DNA of 30,953 nt, taken from NCBI GenBank assembly GCA_964591245.1, contig CAZPZZ010000038.1, positions 1-30,953 on the forward strand. Reading direction: 5' to 3'. Of this stretch, positions 17,545-25,176 are shown one piece after another. Made by a program: the position numbers and the translations under genes. The DNA is from CAZPZZ01 sp964591245. GTDB taxonomy: Bacteria > Acidobacteriota > Vicinamibacteria > Vicinamibacterales > UBA8438. Position 1 is the stretch's first letter; each line of letters starts with the position of its first letter. The notes below the pieces were generated by a model, which did no database searches, had not been told where the DNA came from, and saw only the letters and a program-made list of their open reading frames with translations.

Positions 17545-17587
17545 CGTGTTTCCGCTCGCGTGACGTGCGTGACGCCAGGGACGCCGG

Positions 17588-18772
17588 GTGACAGACGTGA
17601 AAATTCGAAGTAAGCATCTGGCCACGACAGCGGTACACGCAGGAGAGCCAGACCCACGCGTCGGTGGGGCTGTGGTGGCCCCCATCTTTCAGTCTGCCAA
17701 CTTCGAGTACGGAGGGGAGTCTGAGTACCACGCCCTGCGTTACCTTCGCCTGAACAATACCCCAAGTCACGATGTGGTTGCGGCAAAGCTAGCCGCGCTC
17801 GAGGGTGGGGAGGCCGCGCTCATTACCGCCAGCGGAATGGCGGCGATCTCTACAGCGCTACTGGCGGTGCTTGCCCCGGGTGGACACCTGCTGGTGCAAG
17901 GGACCTTGTATGGTGGGACCCATGACTTTCTGACCGCTGACCTGGTCAATTTTGGGATGACCTACACCGTGATCGACGTCGACGACGCTGCCTCGTGGGA
18001 AGAGGCGGTTACCCCCGCGACTCGGGCCGTCTATGTCGAGGCGATGTCGAACCCGTTGCTTGAGGTTGGCGATCTTGCTGCCGTGCCGGAGTTCGCGAGG
18101 AAGCACGGGCTCGTCTCGTTGATCGACTCGACGTTTCCGAGTCCCGTGAATTTCCGTCCCGTCGAACATGGTTTCGATCTTGTGCTGCACAGCGCGACGA
18201 AGTATTTGAATGGTCACTCCGACATTGTGGCGGGCGCAGTGGTCGGACGGACGGACCTGGTCCGGGAGGTTCGCCACCGGCTCAATCATCTCGGGGGATC
18301 ACTCGATCCACATGCCTGCTTCCTGTTGCAGCGGGGACTGAAGACGCTGCCCGTGCGGGTGGCATACCAGAACGAAAGCGCTCTTCGGGTGGCCACCTGG
18401 CTTGAGGGGCACTCGGCGGTGGCACGGGTGAACTACCCTGGTCTCGCGAGTCATCCGCGTCATGCCCGCGCACGCGGGTTATTCGATGGCTTTGGAGGCA
18501 TGCTGAGTTTTGAGCTCAAGGGCGGACGTCCCGCAGCTGAGCGTTTCATTGAGCAAGCGGTACTTCCGGTCTCGGCGCCCAGTCTGGGGGGCGTCGAGAC
18601 GTTGTTGACGTTGCCCGCTACGACGTCGCATCTTGGTATGGAGCCGGCGGAGCGTCGTCGCGCGGGTATCTCGGATGGTTTGATTCGTGTTTCGGTAGGG
18701 CTCGAAACGACCGAAGACCTCATCGAGGACTTCGAGCAGGCGCTCAAGTGCGCCGGGGCTGTCGTCGTCTGA
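17588..18772 (+). CDS. Trans-sulfuration-family PLP enzyme (cystathionine synthase/lyase type)
   Basis: A 394-residue member of the Cys/Met metabolism PLP-dependent family (cystathionine gamma-synthase, beta- or gamma-lyase, methionine gamma-lyase). The cofactor lysine is Lys205 in HSATKYLNGHSD, and Asp180 (SLIDST) should contact the PLP ring nitrogen. ITASGMAAIS (about 79-88) binds the cofactor phosphate, and SVGLE near 373 carries the family's C-terminal signature. The segment YLRLNNTPSHD replaces the common YxRxxNPT motif, which marks a divergent branch, so the precise reaction is not assigned. The start is a GTG at 17588 with only a weak AGGG upstream; a second in-frame GTG at 17597 is possible. 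It is a lone gene that converges with glnD, 23 bases between stops. Confidence 0.9.
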   Translation: MTDVKIRSKHLATTAVHAGEPDPRVGGAVVAPIFQSANFEYGGESEYHALRYLRLNNTPSHDVVAAKLAALEGGEAALITASGMAAISTALLAVLAPGGHLLVQGTLYGGTHDFLTADLVNFGMTYTVIDVDDAASWEEAVTPATRAVYVEAMSNPLLEVGDLAAVPEFARKHGLVSLIDSTFPSPVNFRPVEHGFDLVLHSATKYLNGHSDIVAGAVVGRTDLVREVRHRLNHLGGSLDPHACFLLQRGLKTLPVRVAYQNESALRVATWLEGHSAVARVNYPGLASHPRHARARGLFDGFGGMLSFELKGGRPAAERFIEQAVLPVSAPSLGGVETLLTLPATTSHLGMEPAERRRAGISDGLIRVSVGLETTEDLIEDFEQALKCAGAVVV

Positions 18773-18795
18773 TTCGTTTCCCGTCTCCGGGTGGC

Positions 18796-21462
18796 TCAAT
18801 GATCTAGGCCCGTCGAGGCTATTCCCATGGCCGTCTCCAAATGGCCACGGAGGTCACGTTCGAGTTCGAGCGGTAATTTTTCGCCGTGTCGGGTCAGGTG
18901 GAAGACGTCAGTGGCCCGGTTGCCTTCGGTTGAGATCAAGACCAGGTCGATGTCGCAGCCGTGCGCAGAAATGATTCGGCTCACGCGATAGAGCAGTCCC
19001 CACTCATTTTCTCCGCCGATCTCCAGGACTGTGTAGCGATCGGAGTAGTGGTGGTCAAAATGGGCGAAACTGCGTATCCGGAATTTTCGACGCTTGGCTC
19101 GGGCGGCCGATTCTCGGCCCTTGAGCATGCGGGAGAGTTCCACGGCTCCAGTCACGACGTCTTGCAGCTGTTGTGTCAGTTCAGCCCGACCGGAGGAGTT
19201 GAGGGCTAGAAATTGGTCCGCATCGACGAAGCGAAACAAGTCCAGCGCGATGCCTTGACGGTTACTCATGGCTTGGCCACGCAAGATGTCCATGCCGAAA
19301 TAGGAGAGGACCCCGCAGATGTTGGAGAAGATCCGGGGGCGGTCGCGGGTGATTACGCTCAACTCCCAGACATCGTCTTGCCTTGCGAGGCTCGTACGGA
19401 CTTCGTTCGACGCAAGTCCCGAAGAGAGACGGATGTGGTCATAGACGGTCCCGGTGTCGACGAGACGTAGGTACCGCTGAGGTAAGCCTTCGAGGAATTG
19501 TGTCACCTGCTCTTCAGAGATCTCTGCGGGACGTCGTGCCCGCAGCTCGGCTACGCTCGGTTGGCTGGTAGCGATAAGCTCGTCACCGTAGCCTAGGGTC
19601 AGTTGGTTATAGGTGTCGACATAGAGTCGCCAGAGAAGCTCTTCCTTCCACGGCGTCAGGGTTTCTGGGCTGACGGCCTGAATATCGGCCACTGTCAGAA
19701 GGCACAACATTTTTAACCGGTCCTCGGTGCCCACAAGGCGCGCGAATTGACGGGCAACCTCTGGATCTTCACTGTCCCGACGGAATGCGGCTTGGGACAT
19801 TTCGAGATGGTGACGGATCAAGAACTCTATGGTACGGATTGCCTCTGGCGGAACCTGGAGTCGTCGCAGAGGATCACGCACCATACGAACACTTTCTTCG
19901 GCGTGGTTCTTGTTGGTCCACTTGCCGACATCGTGAAAAAGCAGCGCTAGAACGATCTGTTCGGGGTGTGGGACCTCAGCCAGTATGCTTGCGAATCGAT
20001 GCCGTGTCGGGGTGTTCTGGTCTCCAAGCTCTGAGAGCCCACGAATGGTACGGAGCGTATGTTCGTCGACGGTGTATTTATGGTAGAAGTCGCGAATAAC
20101 TCGGCAGTAAATTTTCCGGAATTCCGGGAACATCCGTCCCAGCATGCCGTTTTCGTGCATTTCGGACAGCCGTTCGTACAGACCAGGTTTGGGTTGGAAG
20201 AAATGAAGCAGTTGATCTCGCTCGGCTGAGCTGGGGAAAAAATCCTCCACCGTGTAGCGGTCACAATGGCGTTCGATGAACGCGAGCGTATCCCCAGAGA
20301 CCCTGCACTCTTCGTCGATTGCGGCTTGGAACACGCCGAGCCACGTTCGTGGTTGTAGTGAGGCTCTGACATTGTCAGAGAAACTGACCCCGTCGTGATC
20401 GTGCCGTACGTTGTCAGCGACCATGCGGACGGACTTTGGACGAGGCGGGGTGGTTTTGCCGAGGGTCGAGGCAAGGATGCGGGCCACGATCCTGGCGTGG
20501 TGGAAGTACACACTCATCAAGGCTTCGGCTCGTCTGCCGCGATCTGAACCGGGTGACCCGAATTGTTCGGCAACCTTTTCCTGGTGCTCGTAATCGAGCA
20601 CGTTCAAATTACGTCCGTGGGCCGCATGTAACAAAGACCGGATTCGAAGCAGGAACTCGGCAGCTTCTTCGAGGGCTTCGTCTAGTCGTCCCGCGGTGAT
20701 GGGTACGGTGCGGGTTGCGTCACGTTGCGCCAGTTCCGTCAGGGTTCGGATGGCATTGATGTCGCGGAGTGCTCCAGGGGCTTCTTTGATGTCCGGTTCG
20801 AGCTGGTAGATGGTCGTGTTGAAATGGCGGTGACGTTCGTCGACGAGCTCTCGGAGTGCTCCGGACGTTGGGCGGCGCCAGCCTGAGTCTGGTCCGTGAA
20901 TCAGCCGGTCGAATGTCGCGTAGAGATCCGAATGACCGGCCAGGAATCGCGAATCGGCGAGCGCAACAAGAAACGCTGGATTGTCGGTCTCTACTTCCTC
21001 GAGTTCAGCGAGATGTCGCACTTGGTGACCCACGTCGAGGCCGAGGTCCCACAATGGGTGGAGCAGGGCTTTGACCAGTTGTTCGTCGTCCGCACCCAGT
21101 CTGTTGCCGAATAGGATCAAGAGGTCTATGTCGGAGTGCAGGCAAAGTTCGCGACGGCCGTATCCTCCAATCGCGATGAGTGTTACCGGGGTGTCGGTGT
21201 TCGCGGTGGCATCGGTGGCGATTCGCTCGAGAAGATGATCGATCTTTGCCGAATAGTCCGCGCATGCGCGCATTCCGCCACCCGCGCGTGCGGCCTCTGC
21301 CCCGAATGTCTCCCGTGCGGTGTGGAACAGCTTGGTCAGTTGCTTGGCGGAGGCGGTGGGGGAGTGCTCGGTGCTCATGGGCGGCACTATTTGAATGTTG
21401 CCGTGCAGGGGCACTACCGAAGCAGAACATTGTGCGGTAGCGTCTTCCAGCCGTGGGAACAT
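18796..21462 (-). CDS. glnD: PII uridylyltransferase/uridylyl-removing enzyme GlnD
   Basis: The bifunctional nitrogen sensor that adds UMP to PII when glutamine is low and removes it when glutamine is high. At 888 residues it matches the family (about 890). Domains in order are a nucleotidyltransferase with GGYGRRELCLHSDIDLL (99-115), a helical linker, an HD hydrolase (YTVDEHTL at 463-470, FHDVGKW at 509-515, then HHLEMSQ) and two C-terminal ACT domains (from about 700 and 811) that bind glutamine. The nucleotidyltransferase motif has R and C where many homologues have G and H, but the SDID catalytic aspartates are intact. An ATG at 21378 would give 860 residues and starts nearer the conserved region; neither start has a strong Shine-Dalgarno. 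It lies 116 bases downstream of glnB, its target. Confidence 0.93.
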   Translation of the reverse strand: MFPRLEDATAQCSASVVPLHGNIQIVPPMSTEHSPTASAKQLTKLFHTARETFGAEAARAGGGMRACADYSAKIDHLLERIATDATANTDTPVTLIAIGGYGRRELCLHSDIDLLILFGNRLGADDEQLVKALLHPLWDLGLDVGHQVRHLAELEEVETDNPAFLVALADSRFLAGHSDLYATFDRLIHGPDSGWRRPTSGALRELVDERHRHFNTTIYQLEPDIKEAPGALRDINAIRTLTELAQRDATRTVPITAGRLDEALEEAAEFLLRIRSLLHAAHGRNLNVLDYEHQEKVAEQFGSPGSDRGRRAEALMSVYFHHARIVARILASTLGKTTPPRPKSVRMVADNVRHDHDGVSFSDNVRASLQPRTWLGVFQAAIDEECRVSGDTLAFIERHCDRYTVEDFFPSSAERDQLLHFFQPKPGLYERLSEMHENGMLGRMFPEFRKIYCRVIRDFYHKYTVDEHTLRTIRGLSELGDQNTPTRHRFASILAEVPHPEQIVLALLFHDVGKWTNKNHAEESVRMVRDPLRRLQVPPEAIRTIEFLIRHHLEMSQAAFRRDSEDPEVARQFARLVGTEDRLKMLCLLTVADIQAVSPETLTPWKEELLWRLYVDTYNQLTLGYGDELIATSQPSVAELRARRPAEISEEQVTQFLEGLPQRYLRLVDTGTVYDHIRLSSGLASNEVRTSLARQDDVWELSVITRDRPRIFSNICGVLSYFGMDILRGQAMSNRQGIALDLFRFVDADQFLALNSSGRAELTQQLQDVVTGAVELSRMLKGRESAARAKRRKFRIRSFAHFDHHYSDRYTVLEIGGENEWGLLYRVSRIISAHGCDIDLVLISTEGNRATDVFHLTRHGEKLPLELERDLRGHLETAMGIASTGLDH

Positions 21463-21477
21463 GGTGTTCCCGATCCT

Positions 21478-21494
21478 GTCAAAATGCGTTTGAC
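21478..21494. promoter_or_regulatory. 17-bp dyad in the glnB-glnD spacer
   Basis: GTCAAA-ATGCG-TTTGAC is a perfect 6-bp inverted repeat lying 16 bases upstream of the long glnD start. It includes a TTGACA hexamer on the minus strand but has no good -10 partner. It may be an operator or an mRNA stem; the function is unknown. Confidence 0.3.
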
Positions 21495-21578
21495 GGAGTT
21501 TTCGCCATGTTACCAGACGAACCGTCGTTGTATACCAAAGGTGCCTGTGTTTGATCGTGTCTCCGTGCGCTGGCTGTG

Positions 21579-21917
21579 TTAGAGCGCCTCGTCGCCCATT
21601 TCTCCAGTTCGAATGCGGATCGCCTGTTCTACGTCACTAATGAACAACTTGCCATCACCGATCGACCCGGTCTTGGCTGCCTCCGTGATGGCAGTGGTCG
21701 CGGCCTCGAGGAGTTCGTCTTTGATGACGGTTTCGATTTTAACTTTCGGTACGAAATCCACCGTGTACTCTGCCCCTCGGTAGATCTCCGTATGCCCTTT
21801 TTGTCGACCGAAACCTTTGACTTCGGTGACGGTGAGTCCTTGTACACCGGCTTTAGCAAGTCCATCGCGTACGTCTTCAAGGACGTGTGGCTTGATGATG
21901 GCTTCGATCTTTTTCAT
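21579..21917 (-). CDS. glnB: Nitrogen regulatory protein PII (GlnB/GlnK)
   Basis: A trimeric signal protein that reads 2-oxoglutarate, ATP/ADP and, through uridylylation, glutamine, and then controls transporters, enzymes and regulators. The 112-residue length is exact for PII. It begins MKKIEAIIKP; the T-loop (about residues 37-55) contains Tyr46, Arg47 and Tyr51 in YRGAEYTVDF. Tyr51 is the known uridylylation site, and Arg47 is the residue that plugs AmtB in known complexes. The B-loop region TGSIGDGKLF (about 83-92) is intact. The ATG at 21917 has GAGGAG at 21924-21929 on the minus strand. It sits between the sigma-54 activator gene and glnD. Since no glnK follows amtB, it may serve both GlnB and GlnK roles, which is inference. 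Confidence 0.97.
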   Translation of the reverse strand: MKKIEAIIKPHVLEDVRDGLAKAGVQGLTVTEVKGFGRQKGHTEIYRGAEYTVDFVPKVKIETVIKDELLEAATTAITEAAKTGSIGDGKLFISDVEQAIRIRTGEMGDEAL

Positions 21918-21944
21918 CGGCCGCTCCTCGGTTACCTGCTGTTG

Positions 21945-21960
21945 CTGGCACTGTTGCCAG
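21945..21960. repeat. Short hairpin or dyad upstream of glnB
   Basis: CTGGCA-CTGT-TGCCAG is a perfect 6-bp inverted repeat with a 4-base loop, 28 bases upstream of the glnB ATG. It lacks a T-run. It could be an mRNA hairpin in the glnB leader or an operator. Confidence 0.35.
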
Positions 21961-21986
21961 GATGAGCCCTGCTGATCCCGGTAGGT

Positions 21987-22003
21987 TGCACGGCGGTCGT
22001 GCG
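21987..22003. promoter_or_regulatory. NtrC-like dyad upstream of glnB
   Basis: TGCACG-N5-CGTGCG contains the NtrC-type core GCAC-N7-GTGC with exact spacing, 70-86 bases upstream of the glnB ATG, in the spacer after the sigma-54 activator gene. About half a match to this 8-base core is expected by chance in a window of this size, so the support comes from the location. No good sigma-54 promoter was found between it and glnB. Confidence 0.35.
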
Positions 22004-22032
22004 TTGCGCCACTGGCCTCTCCTTCGCGTCGT

Positions 22033-23571
22033 TCAGTCGCGATACCGGCTGCAATCGATTTGATATTTCTTGACCTTATAGCTGACGATCCGTTCGGTCG
22101 ATCGGAGTAACGTCGCGGCCTTGACCCGATTTCCGCGGGTGGCCTTGAGCGCGTCTTCAATGAGATCACGCTCGTAGGCGTCCACCGCATCGCCCAGCGA
22201 CAGGCTCATGACGGTGCCGGAGGCTTCACCTGTTTGGAGGGAGGGCGGAAGGTCGTGGGCGTGAATCACGTTGCCGTCACAAACGAGCACGGCGCGTTCG
22301 AGTGCGTTCTCGAGCTCACGCACGTTGCCTGGCCAGTGGTAGGCCATGAGCATGTCGATCGCGGGCGTAGAGATCCGTTTGACGTGTTTTCCGTGCTCGA
22401 TGCTGTAACGCTCTAGAAAGTGGTCGGCGAGCAGGAGTACGTCGGTTTTGCGTTCTCGGAGCGGTGGAACAAAAATGGTGAAGACGTTCAGCCGGTAATG
22501 AAGGTCCTCTCGAAACGTGCCTGCGGCAATCGCTTTTTCGAGGTCGGCATTGGTCGCGGCAATCAGCCGGACGTCCACCTTGACCGGATGGGTGCCACCC
22601 AGGCGGTCGAATTCACGTTCCTGCAATACACGCAACAACTTGACCTGGGTCGAGGGATTGAGATCACCGATTTCGTCCAGAAAAAGCGTCCCACCTTCGG
22701 CAAGCTCAAACCGACCCTTCTTACGGGTTTGCGCACCTGTGAAGGCTCCCTTCTCGTAACCGAAAAGTTCGGATTCGATCAGGGAATCTGGAAGGGCGGC
22801 GCAACTCACTTTGATGAATGGCTTCTTTGCTCGTGGTGAGTTGTAGTGGATGGCGTGGGCAATCAATTCCTTGCCCGTGCCTGATTCACCCCGGACGAGC
22901 ACGGTCGTGTTGGCCCCGGCGACCTGAGCGACCTGCGCGTAGACCTGGCGCATGGGGCTACTCGTGCCGACGATATTTGCAAAGTCGTACCGTTCACGAA
23001 GTTCATCCCGCAAGTGCACGTTTTCTTCTGTCAAGCGCTGTCGTTCTGCGTCGACCAAATGATTGACGCGGATGGCTTGGGCAACCATCGTGGCGACGAC
23101 GTCGAGGAACTTGACGTAGCGTTGGTAGTCTCGTCCTGCCTCGAATGGGAGATCGATGCTTAGAGCACCAACTTGTGTCTTGCTGTTACAGATTGGCACA
23201 CAGATGAAACTGATGTCCCGACGATCGAGGTTCTTGCGGCGGGCCCGGTTGAGGAACATCGGTTCCTTGCTGACCCTTGGGACGATTACCGGCTTGCCAC
23301 TTTCGACGACACGTCCAGTGACACCCTCGCCGATAGCGTACTGGGCTGAACGTCCCTCAGGGGTCAATCCTTCGGCGGCCTCCACGAGGAGGAGCTGGGA
23401 GTCTGGATCCTGCAGCGTGATGGAACTGCATACGACACTGTCACGTCGATCAAGGATCTGCAGGACCCGCTGCAATGAAGCGCGGAGGCTCGATCCGCGC
23501 GCAAGTGCATCGTTGACCTCGGTCAGCGTCTGCAACTGGGCGACGTCGGCGATCGGTTGGTCTTTGGGCAC
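22033..23571 (-). CDS. GAF-AAA+-HTH sigma-54-dependent activator, NifA/NtrC class
   Basis: An enhancer-binding protein that remodels sigma-54 RNA polymerase with ATP. Numbered from the GTG at 23571 (512 residues), it has an N-terminal GAF sensor (about 15-175), a helical linker, and a AAA+ domain with Walker A GESGTGKE (228-235), the sigma-54-contacting GAFTGA loop (275-280) and Walker B GGTLFLDEIGD. It ends in a Fis-type helix-turn-helix (about 470-507, containing TERIVSYKVKKYQID). GAF plus NifA-like HTH, without a receiver domain, points to the NifA type of architecture, but there are no nif genes here, so the name nifA is not used. The ATG at 23688 would overlap gltD by 88 bases; GTG at 23571, 29 bases after the gltD stop, is preferred though it lacks a Shine-Dalgarno. 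Likely targets are inferred to be nitrogen genes. Confidence 0.92.
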   Translation of the reverse strand: MPKDQPIADVAQLQTLTEVNDALARGSSLRASLQRVLQILDRRDSVVCSSITLQDPDSQLLLVEAAEGLTPEGRSAQYAIGEGVTGRVVESGKPVIVPRVSKEPMFLNRARRKNLDRRDISFICVPICNSKTQVGALSIDLPFEAGRDYQRYVKFLDVVATMVAQAIRVNHLVDAERQRLTEENVHLRDELRERYDFANIVGTSSPMRQVYAQVAQVAGANTTVLVRGESGTGKELIAHAIHYNSPRAKKPFIKVSCAALPDSLIESELFGYEKGAFTGAQTRKKGRFELAEGGTLFLDEIGDLNPSTQVKLLRVLQEREFDRLGGTHPVKVDVRLIAATNADLEKAIAAGTFREDLHYRLNVFTIFVPPLRERKTDVLLLADHFLERYSIEHGKHVKRISTPAIDMLMAYHWPGNVRELENALERAVLVCDGNVIHAHDLPPSLQTGEASGTVMSLSLGDAVDAYERDLIEDALKATRGNRVKAATLLRSTERIVSYKVKKYQIDCSRYRD

Positions 23572-23600
23572 AGAGTAGTGTTGGAAAAACCGACGGATCC

Positions 23601-25052
23601 CTAGGGAAGCGGCGCCGGAAGTCGAGTTTCGCCCATTAAATGGCGGTCGATGCCTGCGGCTGCGCTTCGGCCGTCGGCAATGGCCCATACAATGAGCGAT
23701 TGTCCCCGTTGCATGTCTCCGGCGGTAAAGACACCGTCGACACTCGTCATCCAGTTTTCGTCGCGCGACACGTTACCGCGTTCGGTCAGGGCCACACCCA
23801 GTTCGCCGAGCATGCCGTCCTTGACCGGACCCAGGAAGCCCATGGCCAGCAGTACTAGGTCGACTTTCAGTTCAAAGGTCTCATCCGGGATAGCAGTAAA
23901 CGACGGACGCCCGTTTGCATCGCGCGTCATCTCTACCTTGGTGGCGTGCAGTGTCGTGACCTCACCAGAGGCGTTGCCACTGAATCGTTCGGTCGATACG
24001 GAAAATACTCGTTCGCCACCCTCCTCGTGTGCACCTGACACCCTGAAGACATTCGGCCATTCCGGCCAGGGGTTGGTGTCATCCCGTTGGTCTGGCGGAC
24101 GAGAGAGCAGTTCGAATTGATGGACCGACCGAGCGCCCTGACGGTGGGCTGTCCCGAGACAGTCTGCGCCCGTATCGCCTCCTCCGATAATCACGACTCG
24201 TTTGTCTTTCGCGGTGATGGCCAGTTCGTCGTCGATACGATCTCCCTCGCAATGGCGGTTCTGCTGGGTTAGGTACTCCATCGCGAAGTGTATGCCTTGG
24301 AGTTCTCGGCCGGGGACCTCTAGATCCCTGGGGCGGCCTGCACCTCCGGCTAAAAGCATCGCATCAAATTCACGTTGCAGAGTCTGGGCTGGTAGCGTGA
24401 CTCCCACATCTGTATTCGTCTGGAAATTGATTCCTTCGGATCTTAGAATTGACAGGCGTCGGTCTAGGAACTGCTTCTCCATCTTGAACTCTGGAATACC
24501 GTAGCGGAGCAGACCCCCAATTCGGTCGGCTCGCTCGAATACCGTGACGAGGTGACCAGCTCGATTTAGTTGATCTGCCGCGGCGAGGCCGGCCGGTCCG
24601 GAGCCGATAACCGCAACTTTTCGACCAGTGCGGGTGGCAGGCGGCTCGGGGCGCACCCAGCCCTCTTCGAAGGCACGTTCCACGATGGTCAGTTCGATAC
24701 TCTTGATAGTGACCGGGTCTCGGTCGATCGCGAGCACGCAAGACCCTTCGCAAGGAGCCGGACAGAGTCGCCCCGTCCATTCCGGGAAGTTGTTGGTCTT
24801 GTGGAGTCGGTCTGCAGCGGGATGCCATTTGGCCCGATAGACGAGGTCATTCCAGTCGGGAATCAGGTTGCCTAGCGGGCAACCCTGGTGACAGAACGGA
24901 ATACCGCAGTCCATGCACCGCGCACCCTGCGCTTGGAGGTCGGAGGTGGGGTAGGGGAGATAGACCTCTTGCCAGTCGCGTAATCGCTCCTCGACGGCTC
25001 GAGCCGGATGCTTCTGCCGATCAATTTCGATAAATCCCTTCAGCTTGCCCAT
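23601..25052 (-). CDS. gltD: Glutamate synthase (NADPH) small subunit
   Basis: Supplies electrons from NAD(P)H through FAD and iron-sulfur clusters to GltB for glutamate synthesis. The 483-residue length is standard. The N-terminal cluster-binding cysteines are Cys46, Cys49, Cys54, Cys58 (CMDCGIPFCHQGC) and Cys97, Cys101, Cys105 (CPAPCEGSC). The FAD site GSGPAG is at residues 150-155, and a second dinucleotide site IIGGGDTGADC lies in the middle of the protein. The C-terminal GDMQRGQSLIVWAIADGR completes the FAD fold. It starts 124 bases after the gltB stop with a weak Shine-Dalgarno, and the sigma-54 activator gene follows within about 30 bases. The gltB-gltD spacer contains GGCC-rich repeats but no clear terminator. 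Confidence 0.95.
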   Translation of the reverse strand: MGKLKGFIEIDRQKHPARAVEERLRDWQEVYLPYPTSDLQAQGARCMDCGIPFCHQGCPLGNLIPDWNDLVYRAKWHPAADRLHKTNNFPEWTGRLCPAPCEGSCVLAIDRDPVTIKSIELTIVERAFEEGWVRPEPPATRTGRKVAVIGSGPAGLAAADQLNRAGHLVTVFERADRIGGLLRYGIPEFKMEKQFLDRRLSILRSEGINFQTNTDVGVTLPAQTLQREFDAMLLAGGAGRPRDLEVPGRELQGIHFAMEYLTQQNRHCEGDRIDDELAITAKDKRVVIIGGGDTGADCLGTAHRQGARSVHQFELLSRPPDQRDDTNPWPEWPNVFRVSGAHEEGGERVFSVSTERFSGNASGEVTTLHATKVEMTRDANGRPSFTAIPDETFELKVDLVLLAMGFLGPVKDGMLGELGVALTERGNVSRDENWMTSVDGVFTAGDMQRGQSLIVWAIADGRSAAAGIDRHLMGETRLPAPLP

Positions 25053-25176
25053 AGATTCTTATCGCTCGCGCCGATCCCATCCCGGCCGGTTTGGCCTGTC
25101 ATATGCGGATAGGTACGCAAACTCCTTATGTAGCAGATACCCCGGATCGCCGTGAGCGGCGGAGCCGTGCGACGCA

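Noticed and set aside
21945..21962. Minus-strand TGGCA...GC before glnB as a sigma-54 promoter
   Set aside because: The spacing is 11 rather than 10, and the -12 element reads CAGC instead of TTGC.
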